From Acidobacteriota bacterium (GTDB lineage: Bacteria > Acidobacteriota > UBA6911 > JACQSX01), in NCBI GenBank assembly GCA_016199665.1, contig JACQGG010000205.1, forward strand, positions 1 to 5,418: DNA of 5,418 bases, in the 5' to 3' direction. The position numbers and the translations under genes are program-made. The notes under the pieces were generated by a model, which was not told the origin of the DNA, ran no database searches, and saw only the letters and a program-made list of their open reading frames with translations. This document shows, in pieces, positions 1 through 5,352 of this stretch (positions are counted from its first letter, which is position 1; each line of letters begins with the position of its first letter).

Positions 1-197
1 GATTGAAACACCAGCCGGCTCCCCTGGAAATCAAAGTAAGCCTCGGCATTCTCACCGCCGCGGGTAAGCTGGCGGAGGTTCTTCAGGTGCTTCTCCCTGG
101 CCGCAAGATCACCGGGAGTTGCAGGAGTCTGGGATAAGACCCAGGCAGCGGCGAGGATCAGCGAAACGGTGGCGGCAACCAACGCGGTCTTTGGCAT
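1..197 (-). CDS. Secreted PD40/TolB-type beta-propeller protein, N-terminal fragment
   Basis: Only the first 65 codons are in the window; the gene continues past the left edge. It starts with ATG at 197-195. A Shine-Dalgarno AAGGGAG about 9-10 nt upstream supports this start. Residues 1-23 form a signal peptide: a Lys near the start, then a long Ala/Leu/Val core (about 5-21) ending near LSQ. The mature part begins with the segment EKHLKNLRQLTRGGENAEAY (residues 35-54), followed by a beta-strand pattern to VFQ. This 'HLKN-RQLT-GGENAEAYF' opening is typical of exported WD40-like PD40 proteins, where it forms the first propeller blade. Family members are periplasmic or outer-surface propellers, sometimes fused to peptidase or binding domains, so the downstream half decides the exact function. 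It is divergent from the M28 peptidase at 489. Family assignment is recognition from a short piece; the specific role is not inferable. Confidence 0.8.
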   Translation of the reverse strand, partial: MPKTALVAATVSLILAAAWVLSQTPATPGDLAAREKHLKNLRQLTRGGENAEAYFDFQGSRLVFQ

Positions 198-200
198 GTT

Positions 201-212
201 GGGAGATCTCCC
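201..212. repeat. 12-bp perfect palindrome over the RBS of the PD40 gene
   Basis: GGGAGATCTCCC is a perfect dyad lying 4-15 nt upstream of the PD40 start codon. Its left half on the minus strand contributes the Shine-Dalgarno. With no loop it cannot form a useful hairpin, so any role would be as a protein-binding dyad on DNA. It could also be chance. Confidence 0.4.
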
Positions 213-237
213 TTGAAATTACTCCTCCCCAGCATTT

Positions 238-266
238 CATATACCAACCAGCTTTTCAAATGGCAC
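238..266 (-). promoter_or_regulatory. Candidate sigma70 promoter for the PD40 gene
   Basis: On the minus strand an extended -10 element (TGG then TATATG, 246-238) is preceded after exactly 17 nt by GTGCCA (266-261), which matches 4 of 6 positions of TTGACA. The predicted transcript would start near 231, giving a leader of about 34 nt that contains the Shine-Dalgarno. The assignment is by eye against the E. coli consensus. Confidence 0.35.
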
Positions 267-270
267 AGCA

Positions 271-334
271 TGGCCCGCATTTCTCACAGGTTTTCGTGGC
301 GCCGCAGTAGAAAACTTGTGCGAAGTGCGGGCTA
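271..334 (+). other. Long stem-loop, possible structured RNA or palindromic repeat element
   Basis: Bases 271-295 pair with 310-334 around a 14-nt loop. Of 25 positions, 21 are Watson-Crick, three are G-U if the plus strand is the RNA (289/316, 280/325, 272/333), and one is a mismatch (284/321). On the minus strand the three wobbles become A-C mismatches, so plus-strand RNA folds better. The loop contains the palindrome GGCGCC. No U-tract follows on either strand, so it is not a classical intrinsic terminator. It lies between divergent promoters, upstream of the M28 gene. It may be a leader or small RNA structure or a REP/MITE-like palindromic repeat; the sequence alone does not decide. Confidence 0.55.
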
Positions 335-424
335 GACGTTCACCGCGAATTGGCGCAAGAATCCTGGAATTCTCCGGCGCAACTCGGTCGATGAAAACCG
401 CCTCAGAATCCAACGTCTGGCCCC

Positions 425-455
425 TCTGACGGCTGACGGCTGACCGCTGACGGCT
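425..455. repeat. Heptad tandem repeat array 1 (GCTGACG type)
   Basis: Strict 7-bp period: TCTGACG, GCTGACG, GCTGACC, GCTGACG, then a partial GCT. It sits about 34 bp upstream of the M28 gene in the divergent intergenic region. Bases 432-450 are identical to 4036-4054 in the convergent spacer downstream of the same operon. Confidence 0.9.
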
Positions 456-471
456 ATTCCTCGAACTGCAC

Positions 472-480
472 TGTGATATT
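472..480 (+). promoter_or_regulatory. Possible extended -10 element immediately upstream of the M28 start
   Basis: TGT followed by GATATT resembles an extended -10 box (TGn plus 4 of 6 matches to TATAAT). Transcription would begin around 487, next to the ATG at 489, giving a nearly leaderless mRNA. This fits the absence of any Shine-Dalgarno before that ATG. No convincing -35 is visible. Weak evidence. Confidence 0.25.
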
Positions 481-488
481 CTATCGAC

Positions 489-2207
489 ATGAAGCGCGTC
501 TTTTGTTCCCTTTTGCTGCTCTTGGCTGTCACAGCCACGGCGGCGGATCGGCCTTTATCGCCGGAGCAGTATCTGGCTCATGTGAAGTATCTGGCTTCGG
601 ACCGGCTCAAAGGGAGGGGAAACAATCAGCCCGAACTGGAACAGGCTGCCGCCTATGTTGAACGGATTCTTCGCGGGGCCGGCGTGAAGGCATTCCCCTC
701 GCTGAAGGGCTACCGGCAGTTCTTTGAAATTACCGCCGAGATCCAGGTCGGGGGAGCCAGCCGTCTTCGCATCGGCGGGCGAGACTATCGGTTGGACCGG
801 GATTTTTCGCTGTTGTCGTTCTCCGATCAGCAGACCGGGCACGCCGAAGCGGTCTACTGCGGGTACGGGATTGCATCGGCTGATGCCGGCTATGACGATT
901 ATAAGGGTAGAAACGTAGCCGGGAAGGTCGCGGTTGTGCTTGACGGATCCCCCGACGTCGCTGGAGTACGAGAACGGGTGACTCCGCATGCCGACCTCAT
1001 GTCGAAGCTCATGGTTGCCAAGCGCCATGGCGCGGCGGCGGTGATTCTGGTTCGAGAGCCGCGAAAGAGCTTGTCCAAGGCGGCCGAGCGGATGGGAATT
1101 CCCGCTTTTGCAGTATCGCCGGACGTCGTTTCCGAAATGTGGGGTGTCCCGACCCAACAGTTGAGCGACCCGCATGCCTCCTTTGCTCCGGTGTCCGTTT
1201 CCTGGGATTTGAGGGTCGAAGAGAAGCGAAAAAAAGTGTCTAATGTGGTCGGTTATGTCGCCCCCCGGGGGAAACCGACCGAGTGGATCGTAGTCGGAGC
1301 CCATTATGACCACCTCGGATTGGGGGAGAAATTTGCCCTGGATCCCTCAGCGGTGGGGCAGCCGCATCCCGGGGCGGATGACAACGCCAGCGGCACCGCG
1401 GGACTTTTGAGCCTGGCCGGCGTGATTGCCGGAGAAACCTCCCGCCTTCACCGTGGAATCATTCTGGTCGCCTTCGCGGGAGAGGAGCTCGGTTTGCTCG
1501 GCTCCGCTTATTTTGTCAACAACCTGCCGCCGGAGGTGCAGCGCGTGGTTGCCATGATCAACATGGATATGATCGGGCGGGCCCGGGGGAAGGTCTACGT
1601 GAACGGGGTGGGCAGCGCGCGGGAATTCGATGAGCTGGTGAAGGGGCTCAGCGCGCCGCTGAAGGTTGAGCAGCCGCTGCAAATTGAGACGTCTCAGAGT
1701 AGCATGGCCGGAAGCGATCACATTTCCTTTACGCAGCATGGAATTCCGTCGCTTTTTTTCTTCTCCGGATTGCACGGCGACTACCATAAGGCAACCGATG
1801 AGTGGCACAAGATCGACAGCGCATCGGCGGTGCAGGTGCTGGAGCTGGTGCGCCAGGCTGTCGACAAGCTGGCGACCTCGGCCAGCGTTTTGCACTTTGT
1901 CCAGGTTGTGGAGCCGCGCCCGTCAGGCGGCGGGTCCGGCTATGGGGCGTATTTTGGATCCGTTCCCGATTTTGCTCAGGAGGGACCGGGAGTCCGTTTT
2001 GCGGATGTGCGGGCCGGAAGCCCGGCTGACAAAGCCGGCATGCGCGCCGGCGATGTCCTGGTGACATTCGACGGACAAACGATTGAGAACCTGTATGACT
2101 TCACCTTTGCCCTGCGCCGTCATGCGCCCGGTCAGGCGGTGGAGGTTGAGTATGTTCGCGGCGGCCAGACCGCGAAGGCCGTCGTAACCTTGGAGAAAAG
2201 GGAGTAG
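489..2207 (+). CDS. Secreted M28-family zinc metallopeptidase with PA and C-terminal PDZ domains
   Basis: 572 aa. Residues 1-19 are a signal peptide (KR, Leu-rich core, cleavage near ATAA), so it acts in the periplasm or outside the cell. A PA (protease-associated) insert spans about 115-235, including YGIASADAGYDDYKG and GKVAVVL. The M28 di-zinc aminopeptidase core spans about 245-470 with a complete set of expected residues: H272 in AHYDH, bridging D298 in GADDNASG, catalytic E332 and ligand E333 in GEELG, D360 in NMDMIG, and H433 in DYHKATD. A PDZ domain fills about 485-570 (GSPADKAGMRAGDVLVTFDG). Family knowledge predicts exo- or aminopeptidase cleavage of peptides; PDZ may bind substrate termini or a partner. 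The ATG at 489 lacks a Shine-Dalgarno, yet it alone gives a proper signal peptide. It heads a three-gene unit with 6 nt to the next gene. Catalytically intact by inspection; exact substrate unknown. Confidence 0.93.
   Translation: MKRVFCSLLLLLAVTATAADRPLSPEQYLAHVKYLASDRLKGRGNNQPELEQAAAYVERILRGAGVKAFPSLKGYRQFFEITAEIQVGGASRLRIGGRDYRLDRDFSLLSFSDQQTGHAEAVYCGYGIASADAGYDDYKGRNVAGKVAVVLDGSPDVAGVRERVTPHADLMSKLMVAKRHGAAAVILVREPRKSLSKAAERMGIPAFAVSPDVVSEMWGVPTQQLSDPHASFAPVSVSWDLRVEEKRKKVSNVVGYVAPRGKPTEWIVVGAHYDHLGLGEKFALDPSAVGQPHPGADDNASGTAGLLSLAGVIAGETSRLHRGIILVAFAGEELGLLGSAYFVNNLPPEVQRVVAMINMDMIGRARGKVYVNGVGSAREFDELVKGLSAPLKVEQPLQIETSQSSMAGSDHISFTQHGIPSLFFFSGLHGDYHKATDEWHKIDSASAVQVLELVRQAVDKLATSASVLHFVQVVEPRPSGGGSGYGAYFGSVPDFAQEGPGVRFADVRAGSPADKAGMRAGDVLVTFDGQTIENLYDFTFALRRHAPGQAVEVEYVRGGQTAKAVVTLEKRE
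2198..2204 (+). promoter_or_regulatory. Shine-Dalgarno deciding the GTG start of the second operon gene
   Basis: AAGGGAG lies inside the last codons of the M28 gene, 9 nt before GTG 2214. The in-frame ATG at 2235 has no such sequence in front of it, so the GTG is preferred. Confidence 0.6.
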
Positions 2208-2213
2208 CCCGCC

Positions 2214-2891
2214 GTGTCGAAAGTCGCGCGTCGCATGTCGAACTTGCCAAGACTGGCTCTGGTTTGTCTTTTCGCCCTTGCCCCGGTTTCCGGCCAGGTC
2301 GGGAAGCAACCCGAGAAGGCCAGGAAGCCGGTTGCTGAAGTCAAACCCGTTCCGCCGCCCAAAACAAAGACTCCGGCGGAAAAGGTTGCCGGCGTTTTGC
2401 AGGAGTTCATTGTGCAGGCTGACCTGCGCCAGCAGGGCAAGAACCCGGCCGAAAAAGAGGTGCGCCTCAGCGAGGCGGACTTGAACGCCTATATGCAGGA
2501 GGCGGTCAAAACCAAGGCGCGCTATGGGCTCACATCAATCTACATAAAGCTGATCGGCCCGAACTACATCGGTGCGACGACCACGATCGATTTCGGCAAG
2601 GTGGAAGTGGACGATCAGAGTCTGGCGGTGCGGATGATTCGGTCCATGCTTTCCGGGGAAAAGATGATCTACGTGGAAGGATCTGTCACCAGCGGTGAGG
2701 GCAAGGGCCAGTTCAAACTGGAGAAGGCATATTTGGGTTCGGTCTGGCTGCCGGTTTATTTTATCGAGAAGGTCATCAACTACCTGGGACAGCGCCAGAA
2801 CCCGCCGATTGACACTTCAGAACCGGTGCCGCTTCCTTACGGGCTGAAAAAAGTGGAAGTGGCTCCGGGCTCCATTCTGTTGCGCGGGTAG
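2214..2891 (+). CDS. Secreted protein of unknown function
   Basis: 225 aa from GTG; a 218-aa form from the ATG at 2235 is possible but lacks a Shine-Dalgarno. Residues 8-28 look like a signal peptide (NLPRLALVCLFALAPVSGQ). A Lys/Pro-rich linker follows (about 30-55, many K, P, V), then a helical stretch AEKVAGVLQEFIVQADL and a mixed alpha/beta region. The motif VRLSEADLNAYMQEAV (83-98) followed by alternating strands (SIYIKLIGPNYIGATTTIDF, then MIYVEGSV and GQFKLEKAYLGSVWLPVYF) recalls lipid-binding or anchored proteins of the DUF2993 (LmeA) or DUF2140 (YpmS) kind, where an 'LSE-ELN-YL' helix precedes a beta-sheet. That resemblance is from memory and tentative. It starts 6 nt after the M28 gene and ends 2 nt before the glycosyltransferase, so it is almost certainly translated from the same mRNA. 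Export is well supported; function is not. Confidence 0.8.
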   Translation: MSKVARRMSNLPRLALVCLFALAPVSGQVGKQPEKARKPVAEVKPVPPPKTKTPAEKVAGVLQEFIVQADLRQQGKNPAEKEVRLSEADLNAYMQEAVKTKARYGLTSIYIKLIGPNYIGATTTIDFGKVEVDDQSLAVRMIRSMLSGEKMIYVEGSVTSGEGKGQFKLEKAYLGSVWLPVYFIEKVINYLGQRQNPPIDTSEPVPLPYGLKKVEVAPGSILLRG

Positions 2892-2893
2892 TT

Positions 2894-3886
2894 GTGCAAT
2901 GCACCGTGGTTGTTCTCAACTGGAATGGGCGGGAGCACCTGCCGGACTGCCTTAAATCGCTGCGCCGCCAGACATTTCGGGATTTCATCGTCCTGCTCGT
3001 GGACAACGGCTCCACTGACGGTTCCTCCGAGTGGACGCGCCGGCAGTTTCCCGAGGTCGCGCTGCTGGCGCTGGACCGGAACCTCGGATTTGCCGGGGCC
3101 AACAATCGAGCGGTCGACTCGTGCCGCACTCCGTGGACCGCCCTTCTCAACAACGATACGGAGGCAGATCCGGCCTGGCTGGAGTCACTGATGAACGCCG
3201 CCGCAAGACATCCGGAGGCGTCATTTTTCGCCAGCCAGATCCGGCTGTTCGACCGGCGGGATTTCCTTGACAGCGCCGGAGACGGCCTCCCCATTGCCGG
3301 AGCGGCGTTCAAGGTGGGCCACTTGCAGCCGGCCGGATCTTACTGTGAGGCCCGCTACGTGTTCGGCGCAAGCGCCGCCGCGGCGCTTTACCAGACCTCC
3401 ATGCTGCGCGAGCTGGGTGGCTTTGATGAGGATTTCTTCTGCATCTACGAAGACGCCGACCTGAATCTCAGGGCCCAGATGGCCGGCTACAAGTGTCTCT
3501 ATGTGCCCGAGGCTGTTGTCTATCACAAGGTCAACGCGAGTCTGGCTCGCGACCCGACGCAGGCGGTTTTTTATGGACAGCGGAACGGCGAGTGGCTGAT
3601 CTGGAAAAACATTCCGTCCCCGCTGCTCTGGAAATACCTTCCATGGCGGATTTTTTACTTGCTGGTTTCGGCTCTCTATTTCACCGGCCGGGCTGAACTC
3701 GGAACCTTTCTGCGCGCCAAGTGGGCTGCGTGGAAAGGCAGGGAAGCCGTTCTGAGGAAGAGACGCCACGTGCAGCAGCGGAAAAAGGTGAGTAATCAGT
3801 ATCTGGATTCTCTGCTGGAACATCGCTGGCTGCAGACCCGGCTGGCAGGCAAGTGGGGGGAGGCCAAGGCAAAGCCGCGCAACTGA
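2894..3886 (+). CDS. GT2-family glycosyltransferase (rhamnosyltransferase-like)
   Basis: 330 aa, GT-A fold. TVVVLNWNGREHLPDCLKSL (4-23) is the first Rossmann strand and nucleotide-binding loop. VDNGSTDGS (36-44) binds UDP- or dTDP-sugar, with D37 expected to contact uracil or thymine. RNLGFAGANN (62-71) is the usual WbbL-type motif. LLNNDT (84-89) supplies the metal-binding Asp (D88). GGFDEDFF (175-182) and YEDADLNLR (185-193) carry the acceptor site and catalytic-base acidic residues. A hydrophobic stretch at 244-265 (LLWKYLPWRIFYLLVSALYF) probably sits in or on the inner membrane, and the C-terminus is basic. Family members add a sugar, often rhamnose, to lipid-linked glycan precursors; donor and acceptor cannot be read here. 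Start is GTG, 2 nt after the previous stop, with only a weak GCGGG upstream, suggesting translational coupling. Its TGA lies inside a heptad repeat. Pairing with a peptidase is unusual but may reflect envelope functions. Confidence 0.92.
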   Translation: MQCTVVVLNWNGREHLPDCLKSLRRQTFRDFIVLLVDNGSTDGSSEWTRRQFPEVALLALDRNLGFAGANNRAVDSCRTPWTALLNNDTEADPAWLESLMNAAARHPEASFFASQIRLFDRRDFLDSAGDGLPIAGAAFKVGHLQPAGSYCEARYVFGASAAAALYQTSMLRELGGFDEDFFCIYEDADLNLRAQMAGYKCLYVPEAVVYHKVNASLARDPTQAVFYGQRNGEWLIWKNIPSPLLWKYLPWRIFYLLVSALYFTGRAELGTFLRAKWAAWKGREAVLRKRRHVQQRKKVSNQYLDSLLEHRWLQTRLAGKWGEAKAKPRN

Positions 3887-3936
3887 CAACTGGCGGTCAA
3901 CCGTCAGCGGTCAGCTTTCAGCGGTCAGCTTTCCTG
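3881..3936. repeat. Heptad tandem repeat array 2, left arm of the convergent spacer
   Basis: Eight heptads in one phase. They begin with AACTGAC, which overlaps the glycosyltransferase TGA stop at 3884-3886, then AACTGGC, GGTCAAC and CGTCAGC. The 14-bp word GGTCAGCTTTCAGC begins at 3909, and GGTCAGC recurs at 3923. The words are reverse-complement relatives of those in the right arm at 4036-4100. A decayed copy of the same words appears at 3977-3991 (GCGGTCGACTTTCAG). Confidence 0.88.
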
Positions 3937-4099
3937 GACGGGCAAGTTGTCGATTATGGCCCGGAAAACGCAATCCGCGGTCGACTTTCAGGAAGCAGGC
4001 CGTGTACTTCCCTACGCCGGCTGACTGCCCCGACTGCTGACGGCTGACCGCTGATAGCTGATGGCTACTTGTCAGTTGTCAGTGGCGCCAGTTGTCAGT
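3882..4099. repeat. Nested inverted repeat filling the convergent spacer
   Basis: Outer arms: ACTGACAACTGGCG at 3882-3895 is the exact reverse complement of 4086-4099 (14 bp). Inner arms: TCAGCGGTCAGC at 3918-3929, and again at 3904-3915, is the exact reverse complement of 4043-4054 (12 bp). The nesting is compatible with one large cruciform or RNA fold. Each outer arm lies at the 3' end of one of the convergent genes: over the glycosyltransferase stop on the left, and 15 nt past the second cupin-like gene's stop on the right. No U-tract is present, so intrinsic termination is not clear. Confidence 0.75.
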
Positions 4100-4100
4100 G
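4036..4100. repeat. Heptad tandem repeat array 3, right arm of the convergent spacer
   Basis: Seven contiguous heptads from 4036 to 4084: GCTGACG, GCTGACC, GCTGATA, GCTGATG, GCTACTT, GTCAGTT, GTCAGTG. A 2-bp insertion (GC) follows, then GCCAGTT and GTCAGTG to 4100. One word type grades into another in the same phase. The first 19 bp equal bases 432-450. Confidence 0.9.
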
Positions 4101-4113
4101 GCGGCGGCGGCTC

Positions 4114-4662
4114 TTAGGGTCGAAACCTGGCAAAGCGTCTCAGATCCCGGTGAGCTTCCCGGAAGACCGGGAAGTCGAAAAAGAGGACTTCAGTGTCGGC
4201 TTCAAAGCGGCACTCCAGATCCAGCGCCTCCGAACTCTGAAAGATTTCCCCGGCGGTAATGGGAGAGTTGTGCCGCTGTCGCCTGGATGTATATTGTAAG
4301 CGGGCATGTCCCGTGATGAGGTAAAAGGCTAGCGGCTGAGCCATCTTAGCGGGAATGCTGAACCTTTTGCCTTGTTTGAAATGCCAGTGCATGAGGCAAA
4401 AGTCCGGCGTTGCCAGAATCTTCTCTATCGCCACCACAGGGGAGTTGAGGGTCGTCTTGACGCCGAGCAAGAACGCCTTCAACTGCTTAAGACGCCAGCC
4501 GAAGGTTCGTGCCATCCGGCGCAATTGACACCGGTTCTCCTCGGAAATTGCAGCCGGCCCGTTTTGTCTCAACAGGACGCAGGCGAGATTATCCAGGTCT
4601 CGGAGTGTGCCGTTGTCGAAGCGGCTGAGTTGTTCAAGCAGCTCCAGATCCTCTGCTCTCAT
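4114..4662 (-). CDS. Divergent cupin-like protein, second of a tandem pair
   Basis: 182 aa from the ATG at 4662-4660. The frame stays open to 4794, but that extension is Arg/Pro-rich and shadows the upstream gene, so it was dropped. The start overlaps the end of the upstream gene by 29 nt with no clear Shine-Dalgarno, suggesting translational coupling. Residues 1-70 are predicted helical (LELLEQLSRF, LRDLDNLACVLL, LKQLKAFLLG). Residues 75-165 form beta strands with a cupin-like order: FCLMHWHF, LAFYLITGHARLQY, ITAGEIFQSSEALDLECRF, EVLFFDFP. The cupin metal ligands are absent. It lines up almost without gaps with the upstream protein (for example CLMHWHF with CLIFSVLF, YLITGHARL with YLLHGSLEL, TAGEIFQ with SAGEVSQ). 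No signal peptide, so cytoplasmic. I do not recognise a named family; the fold call is inference and the function unknown. A regulatory or ligand-sensing role is possible but unproven. Confidence 0.75.
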   Translation of the reverse strand: MRAEDLELLEQLSRFDNGTLRDLDNLACVLLRQNGPAAISEENRCQLRRMARTFGWRLKQLKAFLLGVKTTLNSPVVAIEKILATPDFCLMHWHFKQGKRFSIPAKMAQPLAFYLITGHARLQYTSRRQRHNSPITAGEIFQSSEALDLECRFEADTEVLFFDFPVFREAHRDLRRFARFRP

Positions 4663-5263
4663 CGGGTTTGTTTTCGGACAGTTCGGTCGCAAGCCTGACT
4701 TTGGCAGTGTGCCGCAGTTCCAGGCTGGCTCCCGTTTGAGGGTCCGCCTTCGCCGTGGAGTGGATTGAGACAGCCAATGTGCCGCTGTGAGCAAAAAGCT
4801 GGTAGGGAGTGCCGGGCGCGATCTGGCTGACTTCTCCGGCGGAAACCCGAAGGCGGACGCAATTGTGCTGATCGCGTAGAATCAGCTCCAGTGAGCCGTG
4901 CAGCAGATAGAGGGTCTCAATCATGTCCGACCCTACAAAGCCTTCCATGTCGAAATCTGTCAGGAATAAGACGCTGAAGATCAAGCAATGCCCACTGATG
5001 TGAAGATTCGCCAGCGATACCTTCGGCAAGAGGAGATGGGGGGCTCCTCCTCGCAGGAATCGTGCGATCTCCTTGATTTCCCCGCCCGACGCATCTGACC
5101 AGCGCTGCAGGTAATCAGGGTTGAATCGCCGCGGCAGAACCGGAAACACTCTGGCTCCGCCGTTCGGAGCGCCCGCCAGGGTCTCCACCAGCGCCGCGAT
5201 ATCCCTGCGATGGGGCGCGCACAACTGGCTCAACTTATTCAGCAACTGCAGCGCGGGTTGCAT
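4634..5263 (-). CDS. Metal-ligand-less cupin-like protein, first of a tandem pair
   Basis: 209 aa from the ATG at 5263-5261, chosen because AGGA lies 4 nt upstream and a good promoter candidate lies about 55 nt upstream. The frame stays open to a TTG at 5359 inside the heptad array. Residues 1-75 are mostly helical (ALQLLNKLSQL, RRDIAALVETLAG, GEIKEIARFLRG). The C-terminal part resembles a cupin. Motif 1 keeps the Glu and Gly with correct spacing (E116-x6-G123 in ETLYLLHG) but not the HxH pair. Motif 2 reads GEVSQIAPGTPY (143-154), where the usual PGTPH histidine is Tyr154. Such domains in known families bind small ligands or dimerise without metal. The last 35 residues are hydrophilic and probably disordered. 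No signal peptide or helix-turn-helix is apparent. It forms a two-gene unit with its downstream paralogue (29-nt overlap). Fold call moderately sure; function unknown. Confidence 0.75.
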   Translation of the reverse strand: MQPALQLLNKLSQLCAPHRRDIAALVETLAGAPNGGARVFPVLPRRFNPDYLQRWSDASGGEIKEIARFLRGGAPHLLLPKVSLANLHISGHCLIFSVLFLTDFDMEGFVGSDMIETLYLLHGSLELILRDQHNCVRLRVSAGEVSQIAPGTPYQLFAHSGTLAVSIHSTAKADPQTGASLELRHTAKVRLATELSENKPDESRGSGAA

Positions 5264-5316
5264 GATGTCCTGTTTGGCGACAGCGTAGGCAACCTCGACG
5301 GAGGGTGGCAATGGAT

Positions 5317-5331
5317 TTTGGATATTCCAAA
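5317..5331. repeat. Inverted repeat at the cupin-pair promoter, possible operator
   Basis: TTTGGA and TCCAAA are perfect 6-bp arms around TAT. The dyad covers the predicted -10 of the minus-strand promoter, the position expected for a repressor operator. It is short, so chance is possible. Confidence 0.4.
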
Positions 5332-5352
5332 GTTTTGACGTCCGCGGGTCAA
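5324..5352 (-). promoter_or_regulatory. Candidate sigma70 promoter of the cupin-like gene pair
   Basis: On the minus strand TTGACC (5352-5347, 5 of 6 to consensus) is followed after exactly 17 nt by TGGAAT (5329-5324, 4 of 6). The -35 is built from the first heptads of the neighbouring array. The transcript would start near 5317, leaving a leader of about 54 nt before ATG 5263. Confidence 0.45.

Noticed and set aside
119..310. Plus-strand 63-codon frame
   Set aside because: It is antisense to the signal peptide region of the PD40 gene and then crosses intergenic DNA; composition is low-quality and no family is recognisable.
271..334. Intrinsic terminator
   Set aside because: No run of T follows the stem on either strand, and it lies between divergent rather than convergent genes.
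257..337. Minus-strand Cys-rich peptide (YCGATKTCEKCGPCCAI) resembling a small metal-binding protein or RiPP tail
   Set aside because: The frame is bounded by TGA stops 26 codons apart with no ATG, GTG or TTG start, and it lies on the arms of the stem-loop at 271-334. The Cys pattern is probably a by-product of that inverted repeat, which also gives a related PHF-QVF string on the plus strand.
425..455. CRISPR array
   Set aside because: The repeats are 7 bp and directly contiguous with no spacers, and no cas gene is present.
332..538. Minus-strand open frame through heptad array 1
   Set aside because: It overlaps the signal peptide region of the M28 gene and reads through the repeat as SAVRG-type words; no start context or recognisable domain.
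1347..1895. 182-codon frame antisense to the M28 peptidase
   Set aside because: Long antisense frames are common in GC-rich genes; the plus frame contains all catalytic motifs, and the antisense product has no recognisable feature.
4663..4794. N-terminal extension of the second cupin-like protein
   Set aside because: The extra 44 residues overlap the upstream gene in another frame and are Arg/Pro-rich without pattern; the paralogue alignment starts at the ATG at 4662.
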